This document shows, one piece after another, positions 38,250-50,773 of a DNA stretch of 64,000 bases. The position numbers and the translations under genes are program-made. Position 1 is the first letter of the stretch. Each line of letters opens with the position of its first letter. Below the pieces are notes generated by a model. That model was given only the letters and a program-made list of their open reading frames with translations. It was not told the DNA's origin and did not search any database. Where the stretch lies: positions 6,045,590-6,109,589 of the forward strand of contig OX419345.1 in assembly GCA_948470475.1 (NCBI GenBank), in the 5' to 3' direction. This DNA is from Galaxea fascicularis. Its lineage: Eukaryota > Cnidaria > Anthozoa > Scleractinia > Euphylliidae.

Positions 38250-39768
38250 CTGATGAGCTGTAGGTGTCAAGCAGTGATAAGATGAAACAGAAATCAAAGG
38301 AAGTACTCAGGCCAATCAGAACAGGCGAAAACAGTGCAAATGAACGAATCAGAATTTAAAGAAATGACACTGAGATAGCTGGCGCCAAGGGCGGGAAAAT
38401 GCAAGATTTTCAAGTTCTATCAGTGCTCTGAAAACATCCAGTAATATTGATCTCATTATCTGCCTTACGCTGATGATGGTGACGATGACGATGATGATGA
38501 TGGCGATTATTATTATCTATATTTAGATACTTTTGGTCTGGAAGAGAAATCATTTTATTTAATTTTGTTGTTGGTACTCTGTCTCCTTCTATACCGATCT
38601 GAACAGGAGGAGGAAAGTGCAGCACGAAAAGGCTTGTGTTTTGTGACCAAATACTATTTATGTATAACAGTTTTCAATTGAGTGTCAAAAGTAATTCGCG
38701 TTGGCTTCGGTTTTGCATTCCTTTGCTCTGTGATTGGTTACCAATGAGAAGCAAAGCCTAAACCAGTCACGAGTTTGATGCGCGCATTTTCCCGCGCCGT
38801 TCCCTGGATATATGTAATTACTTCAAATTCTAATTGTTTCACTGAAGCCCCATCGACACGAATGTACTTTTTGATGCGTTTTTGCATATCGTCCCCTCTA
38901 AAACACACGAAAACGCCGATGAAAACGGGGTCTTTGGAAAACAGTTTCGAAACTGAAGAATTTTGAAAACTCGTCGTTTTGAAGCCGCTTCGTTTCTAGC
39001 GTGGACAGGCGAAAACGGAGACTTTTAAAAATGATGACGTAAAATAGCGTCAAGTGCCATCGGAACGAGATATTCGTGATCATTTCAAGTTGATTAGGCT
39101 TAAGTGAATTGTACATACTCTAGTTTTTCAGTGTGTGTGTGTGTGTTGTAATTGTGTTGCGATTAAACGAATGAATGGAATGGATTGACTGTACTTGTTC
39201 TATAATACAACACCAGGCCATGGCGCTAGCGTTACCTCCGACTCGTGGTTTTCAAACAACAGAAACAAAAGTTCTTTACCGTTTAGGGCAGATTTTGGCA
39301 CGCCTGAAACTTCTAGCTGTACGTGTTGGTGCATCACAACACTTAATAGTTTAAGGGTGGTAAAGGGAAGTCAAGATCACGTTTCAAGGAAAATCAGTAA
39401 AGTGGTCCTTTCACAATTCACGAAAACACAAAGACGAAATGAAATTACGGTTCACGCCGGATTAAATATTTATTTTTCGTTTCGCGGAAAATAATTTTGG
39501 AAAATCACGCTTCAGAGCAACTATGGAAATCACGATTCACGAGAAAAAAAATAGCCATTTCACATTTCACGGGAAAAAAAAAAACGGCTGATCACAAGTC
39601 ACGAAAATACCTTTTACCTCCCTCAATATTTTAAGAGACCAGGTACTTTGCACAAATTGTCAGCTACCAGGATCTGCAGGTACTCCGTGGCGTTTAGTAG
39701 GAAAAGGTCGATTGGCCATGGGAGCTATGAAACAATATCTGGGAAACGGGGAGAGGGCCGGAGAAATG

Positions 39769-39902
39769 TTAGATCAATGTCAGTATCTGGGACACTGCGC
39801 ACCTACCCCTCTCCTAACCCAACATCGACACTTACTTATTAAGACTTGTTGGGTTAGGGGAGGGGTAAGTGCGCAGTTTCCTAGATACCAACATTGATCC
39901 GA
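39769..39902. mobile_element. Foldback MITE, arms ATCAATGT...GCGCA...CCCCT...AACCCAACA
   Basis: The left arm contains GACACTGCGCACCTACCCCT and CTCCTAACCCAACA; the right arm carries the complement (TGTTGGGTTAGGGGAGGGGT, GTGCGCAGTTTCCTAGATAC). A diverged one-arm relative lies at about 12772-12825. Confidence 0.75.
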
Positions 39903-40804
39903 AATGTTTTTTTGGCATGGTGATGTTCACCATGTATTACCCTTGCACCTTGCCTTTCATGATGTGGAGTCACCCAGATTGCACCTCTCTCCCCAACTCC
40001 CCTCGGTCACAATAAACTTGAAAGGAACTCTGGATCAGGTACGAAGAGCACATGGGAGACCGGAGACCTCGCTCAGTCGACGTGGAGGCATCCGTAACCT
40101 GGTTCTTCTTCTCTTTCAGGTGAATTTTGAGTTTTCTTAACCGGTGCGCATGAATTGTAAGCTATTTTGGGTAAATACGGATATGAATTAACTGTCAAAG
40201 CGCAAGTAGCACACGTATGATTGTGTACGTTATTTGAAATGATTCACATGCCAGCCAGCCAGACGAACATCGAGCCAAATAATTTAGTCAGTCTTCCCTC
40301 ACAGTCATATCTATATTCTAAATATTTCTCTTAAGAAGAAGGGAAAGGTAAAATCTGTAATTCTTTGCTATGTATTCTGCCTGCAGCCTTGCGTAGATGT
40401 GGAGTCAAATCGTCGTCATGTACGTTTGACCAGTAAGATTAAGTTATTGTCCAAGAGAGGAATCTTGAATGCGAAAAACACGCTTCACAATCATGTAAAA
40501 TAAAAACAGCCTGATTTCGTTAATACACGGGTAATTTCAACGGGAATTCTGAAATCTCTTTGGCGAAGTTCGAAACTGACATACTGGTGAATTTCAAAGC
40601 CTTGTTCAAACTTCAGAGACAGTAGGCCTCATGTTGTTCGGGGAGGCAAGCGTGTCGGAGATATATGTAACAGCGTTTGAGTGAGAGTCCGATGGCTCTC
40701 CGATGTCAAATAACTTCAGAAACTCTTGAGTGGAGAAACATGTATGAATTGTAAACTTGAGTTCCTAACTAAAGGATTTTACTGATCAAATTTTAGGGTC
40801 CTAC

Positions 40805-41011
40805 CTGCACCAGAATTTCCACCGTGGGATTTAAACTTTCCCATACATTCGTCTGTAATTTACATACAAAAACCCCAACACTGTTATTTCCAACAGGCTT
40901 GCTTACCCGAACAAGAGCTTTTTTTTGGTTTGAGCCCTCAGAATTTGAGATTTCACTGGAATGATGAGGAAACAAAACTTTCGTTCTTCTGACACCATAC
41001 ATGAACGAAAA
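40805..41011 (-). other. Possible single exon, weakly immunoglobulin-like
   Basis: Open minus-strand stretch ending at a plausible donor (CAG before GTAGGA) with an AAACAG acceptor at its upstream edge. It encodes KKALVRVSKPVGNNSVGVF and VCKLQTNVWESLNPTVEILV, which resembles the last strands of an Ig-type domain (…GVFVC…TVEI). An alternative shorter exon (acceptor TCATTCCAG, donor GTAAGC) lies inside. No partner exons were found, so this could be a relic or chance. Confidence 0.2.
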
Positions 41012-41327
41012 CTGTTTTTAGACTGACCAGTGAAGTAATGGTCCATCTTTTTTATTTCTGAATTTTGAGCATTTCAAGCTAGTATTTCAAATACTGCTGA
41101 AACAGTTTATTGTTTTGGTAGGGTTTGAGTCAAAATCCACGTGGCTGAAATCTGCATTAAGTGGCCGCCTAAAATTCTGAGGAGTTAAACTGTTATGATG
41201 AAGTGGCAGGTGAGAAGATGCATGTTTAACTTTAAAAAAATCCAAACTAGTTTTATTTCTGCTTAACTTAAGTAAGTATACAGTCAAACCTCCCATAAAC
41301 AGACATTCCTTCAATTGTTGACTTCTT

Positions 41328-41402
41328 ACATTGCTCAATTGGTAGAGCACTGGACAAGCATGTTGGAACCATGGCTGGACCAACACTTGTGGTCTTAGAA
41401 TA
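41328..41402 (+). mobile_element. Degraded tRNA-like SINE head
   Basis: Contains GCTCAATTGGTAGAGCACTGG (an A-box match) but the B box is eroded (GGACCAACACTTG). Confidence 0.4.
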
Positions 41403-41804
41403 ACTGACGAGAAAGTGTTGCCTTTTTTATTGACATAGTTATATTCAATAATAATAGGTGTTCTAGTCTTTGTAGATATGGGTGATAAACTATGGGTCCT
41501 GTTTCAACTAGCCCCCACCCCTTCCCACCTGGATTTCCATAAATGTTTATAAGCCATAAATGTAATTTTATTCCAAATAATTATATGCAAAACCACATCC
41601 CGAAGATGCTTTCTTTTTAATTTTTTAATTTCCTTTTATTAGTTAAATGAGTAATGTAAAGTAATTAAATCAACTAACAAGGTCACTGTAATGATGACAA
41701 AAGAAGGCTTAATGTATGAGTTGGGTACTACCCCACTCAGCTGTGAATACTAAAAGAGACTGAACAGTGGCTATAACTAATCATAAGATACACCTGCATC
41801 CTGT

Positions 41805-41831
41805 TTAACCCTTTAACTCCCAAGGGGTTCT

Positions 41832-41884
<53 letters not shown>

Positions 41885-41970
41885 ATTTGGCACTATCGGG
41901 AGTTAAAGGGTTAATGGGGACATAGTTTTTGGGTGAAGATGTTGTTAACCCTTTAACTCCAAGGGGTTCT

Positions 41971-42023
<53 letters not shown>

Positions 42024-42053
42024 ATTTGGCACTATCGGGAGTTAAAGGGTTAA
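41805..42053. mobile_element. Two near-identical MITEs in tandem
   Basis: Copies at 41805-41914 and 41945-42053 begin TTAACCCTTTAACTCC and end GGGAGTTAAAGGGTTAA, so each is an inverted-repeat element of about 110 bp. The copies differ by essentially one C and are separated by 30 bp. Motifs shared: CATTGACGAGTAAAATCGTC and GCCATTTGGCACTATCGGG. Confidence 0.85.
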
Positions 42054-42879
42054 AGCGACATTACAAGAGTAACATTTTAGTGCCTTCCATGCATTCATTT
42101 GTGTTCCTTGTTTTATTTTAGAGCTTATGGAGAGAAGCAGGTGTACAACTAAATATTTCTTTCAGTGGTAAGTCTCATACAATCATGGTCAGGTGACGGG
42201 GTACACTTGTTTGACTAACAGTCATTGAGTAGACTATCAATAAAGGCTTCAACATTTTTATGCCCTGTTTAAAACTCTCTTGTCCATAATTCAGTCATGC
42301 TGTAAGTTAAAAGTTAAAAATGGGTTTCTTGAAAGTTTCAGTACTGGCAACTAAGAGATTAAGATTTGTTAGATTACTAGAAGAATAACTTTTTTCCCCA
42401 AAAAATTAACAAAAGTAATCGACCTTTGCAGACCATTTTCTTCATTCTAATGACCTGGGGCCGATTGGTTGAAAGCCAGTTAACCTAATGCAGGATTAGC
42501 ATAAACTTTGGTTGCAGTTTTAACTTTTGGATGAAAATTGTTTCGGCTGCCTTTTCTTTTTCAGGCTTGATTTCCCCTAATCTAAAATTTTGCAGAATAT
42601 CAGCATTGAGCAACATTTGAGGATAGAGAAATAAGCTCCTTGATTAATTTTTAATCTTGGATTAGCGTTAATTGGCTTTCGAACAACCAGGCCCTGAATG
42701 CTTGACTAAGTACAGGCAGCAGCTGTGACATTTCAAAAAGGAATGTGTATGATCACTCCTTGTACTGGGGAAGAAAAAGGTCAAGGTTGTGTTATTGAGG
42801 GAATAATGATTGACTGCACTGTGAGATGCATCGGTTTATTGAGTAATTTTCTAAACTTAACAGTGGCATGATTATTTGA

Positions 42880-43222
42880 CCCTTAAAAGCCTACGATCAA
42901 GCTTTGAATTCTCATTTGTTGACCCTACACATTTTCCATTGAAGTAGTGAGGAGAAGTTATAAAAATAATATCAAATGAAATATTATTACACGACTTGGG
43001 CAGTCAGGGGGCCAATAACTAAAATCGGCCAATAAAATTGCTCTATTGCTAGTCTGATGTTCTTTAAGTATTGGACCAGGTCCGAGGCCCGATAATCTCC
43101 CAGTATGGCCCTTGTGCTTGGTTAATAAGATATATATCTTCACCTTGTGTCATCCTGTCCTTAATTCTCGTAATCAGTGAAAGGGGAAATTTGATACTGA
43201 TCATTCTTACAGTTAAAAAGGT
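42880..43222. mobile_element. MITE family A copy, interrupted
   Basis: Left part (CTTAAAAGCC, AATTCTCATTTGTTGACCCT) and right part (AGTGAAAGGGGAAATTTGAT, TGATCATTCTTACAG) match the family. The middle (about 42990-43145, with GGCCAATAACTAAAATCGGC) does not and may be another insertion. Confidence 0.5.
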
Positions 43223-43854
43223 TAAAGTTTCAATCTTCAAAACTTGGAAAGGTCAACCAAACTTTGCAATCCATTTCCTCCTCGTCATTGTTGGCCATAG
43301 ACAAATGCAAATAATTTCAGTGCCTGTATTTTTTTGTGTGTACTTTTTAGGAAAGCTGGAAAATAATTATATGAAACATTTCATTGTTGCAAACACTTGT
43401 TAGGGGTATCATTTAAATTCAGTGACTGACCTCCTTAAAATAAACAAGTCAGGAGAAGAAAGGATTTGAATTCCACAGATGAGTTGTCTCAATCTTTAAA
43501 CAAATTCTCTTGTCAAGTTACCTCAAGAATCATGCAGAGAACGGTGAAGAGAAGTTTTAAGCCAATGTTAGGAGCTGAAAGGGCTAAATTAAGGTGCTGT
43601 GAACTTGTGACACTGGGTGATGAGACTCAGCAGAGGTGTTGACTGCATGTCACTGAAGTGGCAGTGCAGGGTGACTCACTTTATTTAAGTCGCTGACAGT
43701 GTATCTAAAACAGAACCCTCAATAAGTGTACATATTTTCAGTAAGAGCTGAGGACTTCTAAAACTCATTACCTGCATCAAGCTTATTTGTCTGATCTGCC
43801 ACTCACATAATTTTCCTTGGTACAGTTATTTTGTTGTTACATACCTCTTTATAA

Positions 43855-44120
43855 CCAAGTTTGTGGTCTATACTGTAAGTTACAGACTGAGTTTTTTCCT
43901 GTTTGTTTACGGCCCAAGCACAAAGCACGTGGGCCATAAATCAACCGGAAAAAACGAGGATCCGTAACTTACAGTAGGGACCGAGAAAAGGAGGTTAATA
44001 AGATATTTATTATATCTCTGTGGTTAATCGGGTGCATGGGAAATCATCTTTGAAATTTAGCGGGCCATACAGTAGAATTAACCAATCACAGTTCTCATAC
44101 TAACTGAGAGATATTAACAA
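43855..44120. mobile_element. Palindromic MITE family C, copy 1
   Basis: The core is an inverted repeat: ACTGTAAGTTACAGACTGAG and GATCCGTAACTTACAGTAGG, with GGCCCAAGCACAAAG in the loop region. Outer parts hold TTAATAAGATAT and AGCGGGCCATACAGTAGAAT. A close copy lies at 57925-58230. Confidence 0.7.
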
Positions 44121-44268
44121 TAATGATGATTAAATTCTGTTGTTAATGTTCATGTCTGATCACAGTGCATTCTCTTCAATCTTTTGGTATATTTATTTAA
44201 TGAATCAATTATACTCAAGCTACATGTAAATGGCATGCAAGTTGATTAAACATTTTTATTCCTCCTAG

Positions 44269-47200
44269 GATCTGGGTGAGGACATTGGTTCAATAAGAGA
44301 GATGAGTGATGTACCGAGCGCACAAAACCCAGCAAGTATCTAACTCTGAATAACGAATCAGAGCAACACAGTGTAACCATTTCCTTTAGTAAAGGTGGGG
44401 TATGACAGACGTTACCATGAATAGCCCCTATGCTGTTTATGTCACACTACCTAACTTCAGCACCAAGCCTTGTTTATGAATTTCAAATTTGTAATTTAGC
44501 CTGGACCAAATTCCAAAGCAGCACAGTACCCATGTGCATATGGTATGCATGTCCAGAGGATGAGAAAAATTTAGTGCAAATGAGGCTTAGTGGTGAATTT
44601 TAAACAGCTCACATACAGCTGTAATCCAGCACAAGGCCTATTTTCAAGCTTGATTTTTTGGCGTGCTGTGATGGTATGAATTTCTTCACCTGACCTTTAC
44701 TCGTGAAGACGTTTACTATAAAGTAGTCTGAGCATGCCCTTACAAAGGAATTTTCACACTCATCTTAAAAATGTTTCTGTTTCACAGATGTATTGTGTTG
44801 CTTTGTTTTCAGGTGAAAGGATAGTAGGTTTCGTAAAGGTCATGCTTCATGCTTCTCCATCATTGTCAAGGTAAACTGTGACAGTATTCTCAATGATATT
44901 CTTAACAATGTGAATCTCTGAATCTTGAATATTTCATATCAATTTTGTGCAAGTAGGCAGTGAATATTGCTGTGTCATTGTCTTGCATTTGTTCATTTTG
45001 TCAGTGCAACCCAGCAAACTTGAAAAACTTGTAAACTGAGTTTTACTTTTCATCTGTTGGGTTCACTTCCTGATGCAGTGATGATTAACAGTTGTGCTGA
45101 ATGTGCTGTGTGGCTCCACAAACGAGCTTTTTAATTCTGAGCATCAGGGAAGACTTTTTATCAGGATTAATTACTTCTAATCAGTGGGGGAATATTTAGG
45201 GAATCCTTTGTAGAGTCAGGAAAATTCTTAACACAGTTTTGGACTCAATGAAAGTATTTATTTCTTTGTTATAGGAGCATAAAAATGATATTAAACAACA
45301 GCTAAGAAAACATACCTTGTATCAACAGAACAAACACACTGCAATGTGAAATGTGCTGATCAGTCCCAACCCTAAAGACTGCTTTTAGTGCTATGTGTCA
45401 CTTGACATATGTTTTTGAACATAATTCACCAGCTCTGGTTTGATCAAAGATTGGTGGTAAGTGTTCTCTACTCTCATTTCCTACATTAATTATTATAATA
45501 ATGCATTCTTGATGTGATTCAATAATTAAAAATATTTATTACATGGTTAAATATTATGTTCCCAATTGGCCGTTCCGAAATTCAAAAGGGAACTGCCGGG
45601 GCGAGTTTCAAATTGTGAAGTAATCGATAAATTGACACCATCACATGAAAGATAACATTGAAATTGGTCGTTTAACCAAGTTTGACTCTTTTAGGTTGAA
45701 CAGAGACCAAGTTATGGACCTTGAAACATAGCTCAAAATCCATACAAACATCCCTAATTTTGAGGCTGCGTCCCCCAAAACCAGGGTTTTGGGGGATGCT
45801 GTCACAACATTAGAGACATTTGTCAATTTATCGATTACTTCAAAATTTGAAACTTGTCCCAGTTCCCCTTTGAATTTCGGAATGGCCAATAACATTGATC
45901 TGAATTGGTGAGTAATTGGAATCCTTGGGTGCAGCTCCGTTGCACTTGCTGTAAGAGTTTGAATCAGTTAACTAGGGTCTCTTTACTCTCATGCACTGAC
46001 CCAAGAGTCTCAGCTCTTCCGACAAATTTCTTTTTAACACTTTCCTGAGTGTGCCTTCCGGCAATGGTGACGACTTGTAATGCCCTCAACACCAAAACAT
46101 GTTCGGCTCAACATTGAGGGGAGGTAAAGTAACAATCCTGGATAGCTGAGTTTGTGATTAAGGCATGTGTGTGCACAAAAAGTTACATCTGGGATTGTAG
46201 CTGCAACAGCATCATTTTGCCACAAGACTCGAAGGAAAAGGCTGGATGCAATTAACCCTTAAAACTGTAAGATCAAAATTTACATTGTCATTTCTTGCAC
46301 TTACTCATTTTCTACAGAGATAGTGGGGAGAAGATGTTAAAACATCAAGCAAATTCATCTTGTGTGTTGTGCATATTGTCGTGACTAACTTTGTTTTATA
46401 AAGGATGGAAATTACAAGGAGAAATTTGATGCTGATCACTCTCACGGTTAACACCGCTTTCTGCACATTGATACAATTAAAAACAAAAAATAGGTGTACT
46501 GATGAGGAATTACTGAGTGTTTTTTTAGAATACGTAGTTTGAGTTAAATAAAAGTTTGAACTTGTTAAAATTAAATGTCTTGAGCACTCCCTTTGACCCT
46601 CAAAATATCTTAACACCATTGATAACTTTAAATGTGTGTACCTGTATGTCCAAATGATGATGTGCAATAAAACACAGGGCACAAAACCCTGGCTGAGTGT
46701 CACATATGATGACAAACCAGGCACAGGGGCCATCTGATGGATCTCCTTAGATTGCAAAATAAACCCATGGATGTCTGGTGGCCATTTTATACCTATGAAA
46801 GTTCTTTAAAATAAATATTACACTGCTATCTTTGTCAGCCTGGCGGATGGCATTAAAACCCTAAATCTGGGTGTACATCCCTCCATGTATTGCATATAAT
46901 TTATTGTTCCTTATAATGTGTAACTAGTAGGGAAATCTCACTAAGTTAGACCTTTTTGTTTTGACCTTGTAGATGAGCCTTTCAACTGTGAAGTTTATGA
47001 TGTATGAGAAGAAGACATCCTTAACAATAGGAATACTGCAAACACTTATTGAATTAATTCAAAGTAGTAGTCCATCGTAAAATTTGACCTGTTCATTGTT
47101 ACAGGTGGTACATAATTATTATTAATTTTTTCTAGTAGTTCACAATTTAATACAATGTAGATTTTCTCAATTTTTTTTTTCATTATTTCGGATATTTATA

Positions 47201-47844
47201 GCAGAAAGTAAACTCTTAAAACAAAATTTTTGTAACTAACAAAACTTCACAGTCTGGGCATATTTGGGTCACTTGACTTTGCAGAAGAATTTCTGGTCAA
47301 GATCCTGACCCCAGGGCTGGAGAAATGAGCAAAGTCAGATCAAAAATGTCCTCAAATTTGGAAAATAATTTTATGAATCACTGTTCTTAAAAATGTCAAG
47401 TTTTCTTTCCTTCAATGCTTTGTGTATTCTGGGGCAAGTAATACAGTCGAACCTGTATTAAGCAGCACCGTATTGTTAAAGCAGTCACCCTCTTATTAAG
47501 CGTTCAGTTGTAGTCCCAAAAATGTCTTTCCTTAATTTCTGTTAGTTTTTACCTCTATTAGGCGGTCACAGTCACCCCTTACTAGGTCCCAACGGGCTGT
47601 TTCTATTGTCTTGACCTGTATAATGGTCACTTTGTAAACAAAAATAACTCAAATGTGATATGAAATAGTCTGCCATGTAATAGAATTCTGTGATTATTTT
47701 AACAAATCATTTAAAGTAGTGGAAATTTATGTTACTTTATACTTTGCCTGGTCTCAACTAGTCATGAATGTGATATATGGCATCCTCCTTGTTTTCAGGC
47801 ATTCTGAGCAACTTGTATCAAGTGGTCAGTTTGCCATTCCCTAA
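44269..47844 (+). CDS. Unidentified gene, putative last three exons
   Basis: Candidate exons 44269-44335, 44813-44870 and 47799-47844 (stop TAA 47842-47844) each follow a strong pyrimidine-rich acceptor (CCTCCTAG, TTGTTTTCAG, TTGTTTTCAG). The first two end at GTATCT and GTAAAC donors, and the phases (1, then 2) fit at both joins. The joined peptide has DLGEDIGSIREMSD, then ERIVGFVKVMLHASPSLS, then ends SSGQFAIP. I do not recognise it and no function is assigned. An alternative last exon at 46973-47007 (EPFNCEVYDV, stop) is also phase-compatible with the first exon. A possible further exon at 42122-42167 (acceptor TTTATTTTAG, donor GTAAGT) does not join in frame directly. It could be a real gene whose 5' exons I could not find, an untranslated transcript, or chance. 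Confidence 0.35.
45566..45889. mobile_element. MITE with ~65 bp TIRs, GGCCGTTCCGAAATTCAAA
   Basis: The left end GGCCGTTCCGAAATTCAAAA with AAGTAATCGATAAATTGACA is matched in reverse at the right end (TGTCAATTTATCGATTACTT, TTTGAATTTCGGAATGGCC). It also has an internal hairpin, CCCCCAAAACC/GGTTTTGGGGG. Confidence 0.85.
46254..46455. mobile_element. MITE family A copy
   Basis: Runs from TTAACCCTTAAAACTGTAAG to GATGCTGATCACTCTCACGG followed by TTAAC. Uninterrupted, so it serves as a reference for the broken copies at 9166 and 42880. Confidence 0.65.
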
Positions 47845-50773
47845 GAGTGACTGTATGAACAAATGTAGCATTTCAAGTTTGAGCAATTTAATTACAATTT
47901 CTTTTTTATGGTTAATTGTAACCCTTTGCTATTAATGGAACAAAACAATAAACACACTGGAGTCATTCTTGAGGTAAATGTTTGAACTTACATGCCTTGT
48001 TTGTGCTGAATTACCAAGATGGCTGCACAGGCAAGCACATGTGATAAGGTCCCATTCCTCTTCACAAAAAAAAAGGAATTGAAATTTATCCACCCTGGGA
48101 CCCAGACTTTCAGTCAAATTTGCATGGGAAGGGAAGGTAATAAAAGTCAAATACCCCACATTTGCCCCGTGCCCCCCTCCCTTGGGCTTAACATTGATAG
48201 GATGGTGCATTAATTTTGATTGATGTGTAATGTAACTGCTGAAATGAACATGCCACAAAAGCATGTCAAAATAACTTCAGGAAAAGTTGATTCCACTTGC
48301 AATTCTTGAAACATAGCTCTATATTTTTGGGAGCATTTGTGGGTGTTACTATAGAGGTTTTTATGCAAGTGACGAAATTACAAGACAAGTTACAAGTACA
48401 AAACATTGACTTATTAGATTACAAAAAGCAGTCATGAGTGTAACCGTCATAGATTTATTCTTCCATTTTGTTGCCAGCAACATGCAATGCTCATTAAGAC
48501 AACTTATACATCCAATAAAACTTTTCCCCTCTAAATTATTACTTACAATATCCAAACAATAAAAAATTCAGGGTTGCTGTTCAATTGAAATTAAATTTTT
48601 AGCTATGGAATACTGGTAAATTGATTAAAATCTATTTATGGAGGCATTACTTCTTATGGGAAGTACATAAAAACCATTCCTACTGCATTATTAAATATCA
48701 TCCTAATTCCAGAAAGAAACAAAAATTGAGCCACAAAAAAAGTACAGCTTGACTTGTCACGAGTATTATTACGCACATAGTTGTTTTTGTTACCTTAAAA
48801 CTAAGAAACCTTTTCCCAGATATTTACTACAAAAAATGTTACCCTTAACTATCTACAGCATAGGTTCTGATTCTTGGCACAATACTTACACAATACTTCT
48901 CAGACCTAAAATGTTTTCATGTGTTTTGAGAAATCAATGCCTGGCCTCTAAAAAAATTGTTTTCCAATGAAAAAATTAAATAATAAAAATTCTGTGTAAT
49001 TTCAAAACAACTGACCACCGTCTCCCATTCAATTTCACCTTGAAACACTGCTGCATTCCTAACTAACTACGACAATCTTTGAATTGGTATAAATTCAGTT
49101 CAAACCAAAAATACTACATTCTTTTCAAAATGTGATACCTTCACAAACAAAATTCCTAAAAAAAATCTGTACAATTCAGTAAAGAATATCAATAATGATA
49201 ATTTTGATAAATCTGATCTGATAAGAAGTGTTTGACATTCATTTCTTTGCACTGGACTTTCACTGAATCTAATCCTGCTGTCCAAAAAAGCGATCACTTA
49301 TAATGGTGAAGACAGACAGTTTGGAAGATGTACCATTACGACATGTCTTTCGGTTTGCAACCACTGCACCTGGTATTGCTTTGTCGCCAGTTTGCGACTC
49401 TGTCGCCTATTTGGTTTGGAACAAAATGCCACTGTCGCAAAGAAAACAAAGAGGAAATAAAAGCCACTTGTCCCTTTCAAGACAGTGGTCATGCTTTTTC
49501 TACCAATCTGTCGGTTGTCACTTCTATCCCTTGGAAGGTCTTAAATATTGGCAATCATCACCAGCATTATCTCAAGTTACTATAATTGTGTTTTATATGC
49601 ATATGATACACTGTAACTAAAAATGTTATGGGAGCTTCGAGAAACAGCCCCCAGTTTCTCAAAAGTGATATGAACTTACCATGCCTAACAAAATTAGAGC
49701 CTATTTCCTCCTTACAACATCCCCATTTGAGCTAACACACAGGGTATGAGTTCTAATAAAAGAAATGATCTTCAAACATGAAAATAATCTTTTGATGTGC
49801 AACCAAATTCTCTGAACTAGTAGTATAAGGCCCATGTACCAAACCTAATTCATTCAATTAAGTTCAACATATCTAATTTGGCTCAACCCAAGAATTAAGT
49901 TTGAGTGGTCTACATGAGAAGTTTGACTGGGGAGCAACTTTGGTTCAGATGTTGAACTTTTCATGTGCTGAACCAAATGCATAAATTATGTTAACGGTTT
50001 TTCAGTATAACAGCACTTATGATTGGCTGTACAATGACATTTTTCATGAATGAAAAGGGAACTCACAGAAGCATGATGACCATTGACTGCGTTCTCGAAG
50101 TGAAATTTTAAATTGCAACATGCTAAACCTAGACAGCTGAAAACAGTCTACTTCCATCTGGCACTAATGCTATTTACCTGTTTTGAAATTCATGTGGTGT
50201 ATTTGCATTTCAACATGATCGCAAGTTCCTTGAATATAAAGTGAAAACAATACAGGAAGCTTTTCTGACCTGATCCAACTTTGTACAGGACTTAATGTTT
50301 TTTCAAGCCAAATGGAAGGGTGTGTCATTTCAAAATAATTTCATCCATTCATTTTCGTATTTTAAGCAGTGAAAATGGTCTTTCTTGATGCCACAAAATA
50401 ATTGAGTTTGGTACATGAAAAGTTCAACATTTGAACTGGGCCTAAGAACTGAGAAGTCCAGTTCATGGAATATGCATGCATGCCTATATCAGGGCTTAAA
50501 GTTTGGTGTCTACAACCTTGCTGAACTCTTAGGCAGGTTTTCATTGCACCTCTGACAGATAAACCGATTAGAAAAGGAAAAAAATCTTGCACTCAGTATG
50601 CCGAAATGACTTCAAGAAATGAAACTCAGGTTTAATTTGATATTGGGAACTCATTTCAGAGAATGTTATTTACCCTCTCAGCATAAAAACTTCAAACTTA
50701 GTTCACCATTATAAACAAATTCCATTCCTGTAGTACTCTGTTGCAGCAAACATTGTTAGGTATGTGAGCTGAA
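47845..50773. other. AT-rich gap downstream of PRODH, no gene seen
   Basis: No exon-like structure on either strand. PRODH's 3' UTR begins at 50773 and runs toward lower coordinates, but no nearby clear AATAAA was found. A short plus-strand ORF at 48019 looks like repeat sequence. Confidence 0.5.

Larger units (their letters stand above)
38250..44268. other. Repeat-rich gap downstream of POFUT1
   Basis: Holds partial MITE B (38665-38810), a degraded relative of the AGGCCATGTCCACAC MITE (38840-39045), a TG run at 39131-39146, a foldback element at 39769-39902, a SINE head near 41328, tandem MITEs at 41805-42053, and family A and C MITEs. One doubtful minus-strand exon lies at 40805-41011. POFUT1's 3' UTR must start here, but I saw no clear polyadenylation signal. 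Confidence 0.5.

Noticed and set aside
39904..40140. Plus-strand 78-residue ORF after POFUT1
   Set aside because: No recognised domain, no clear splice partners, and it directly follows a foldback MITE.
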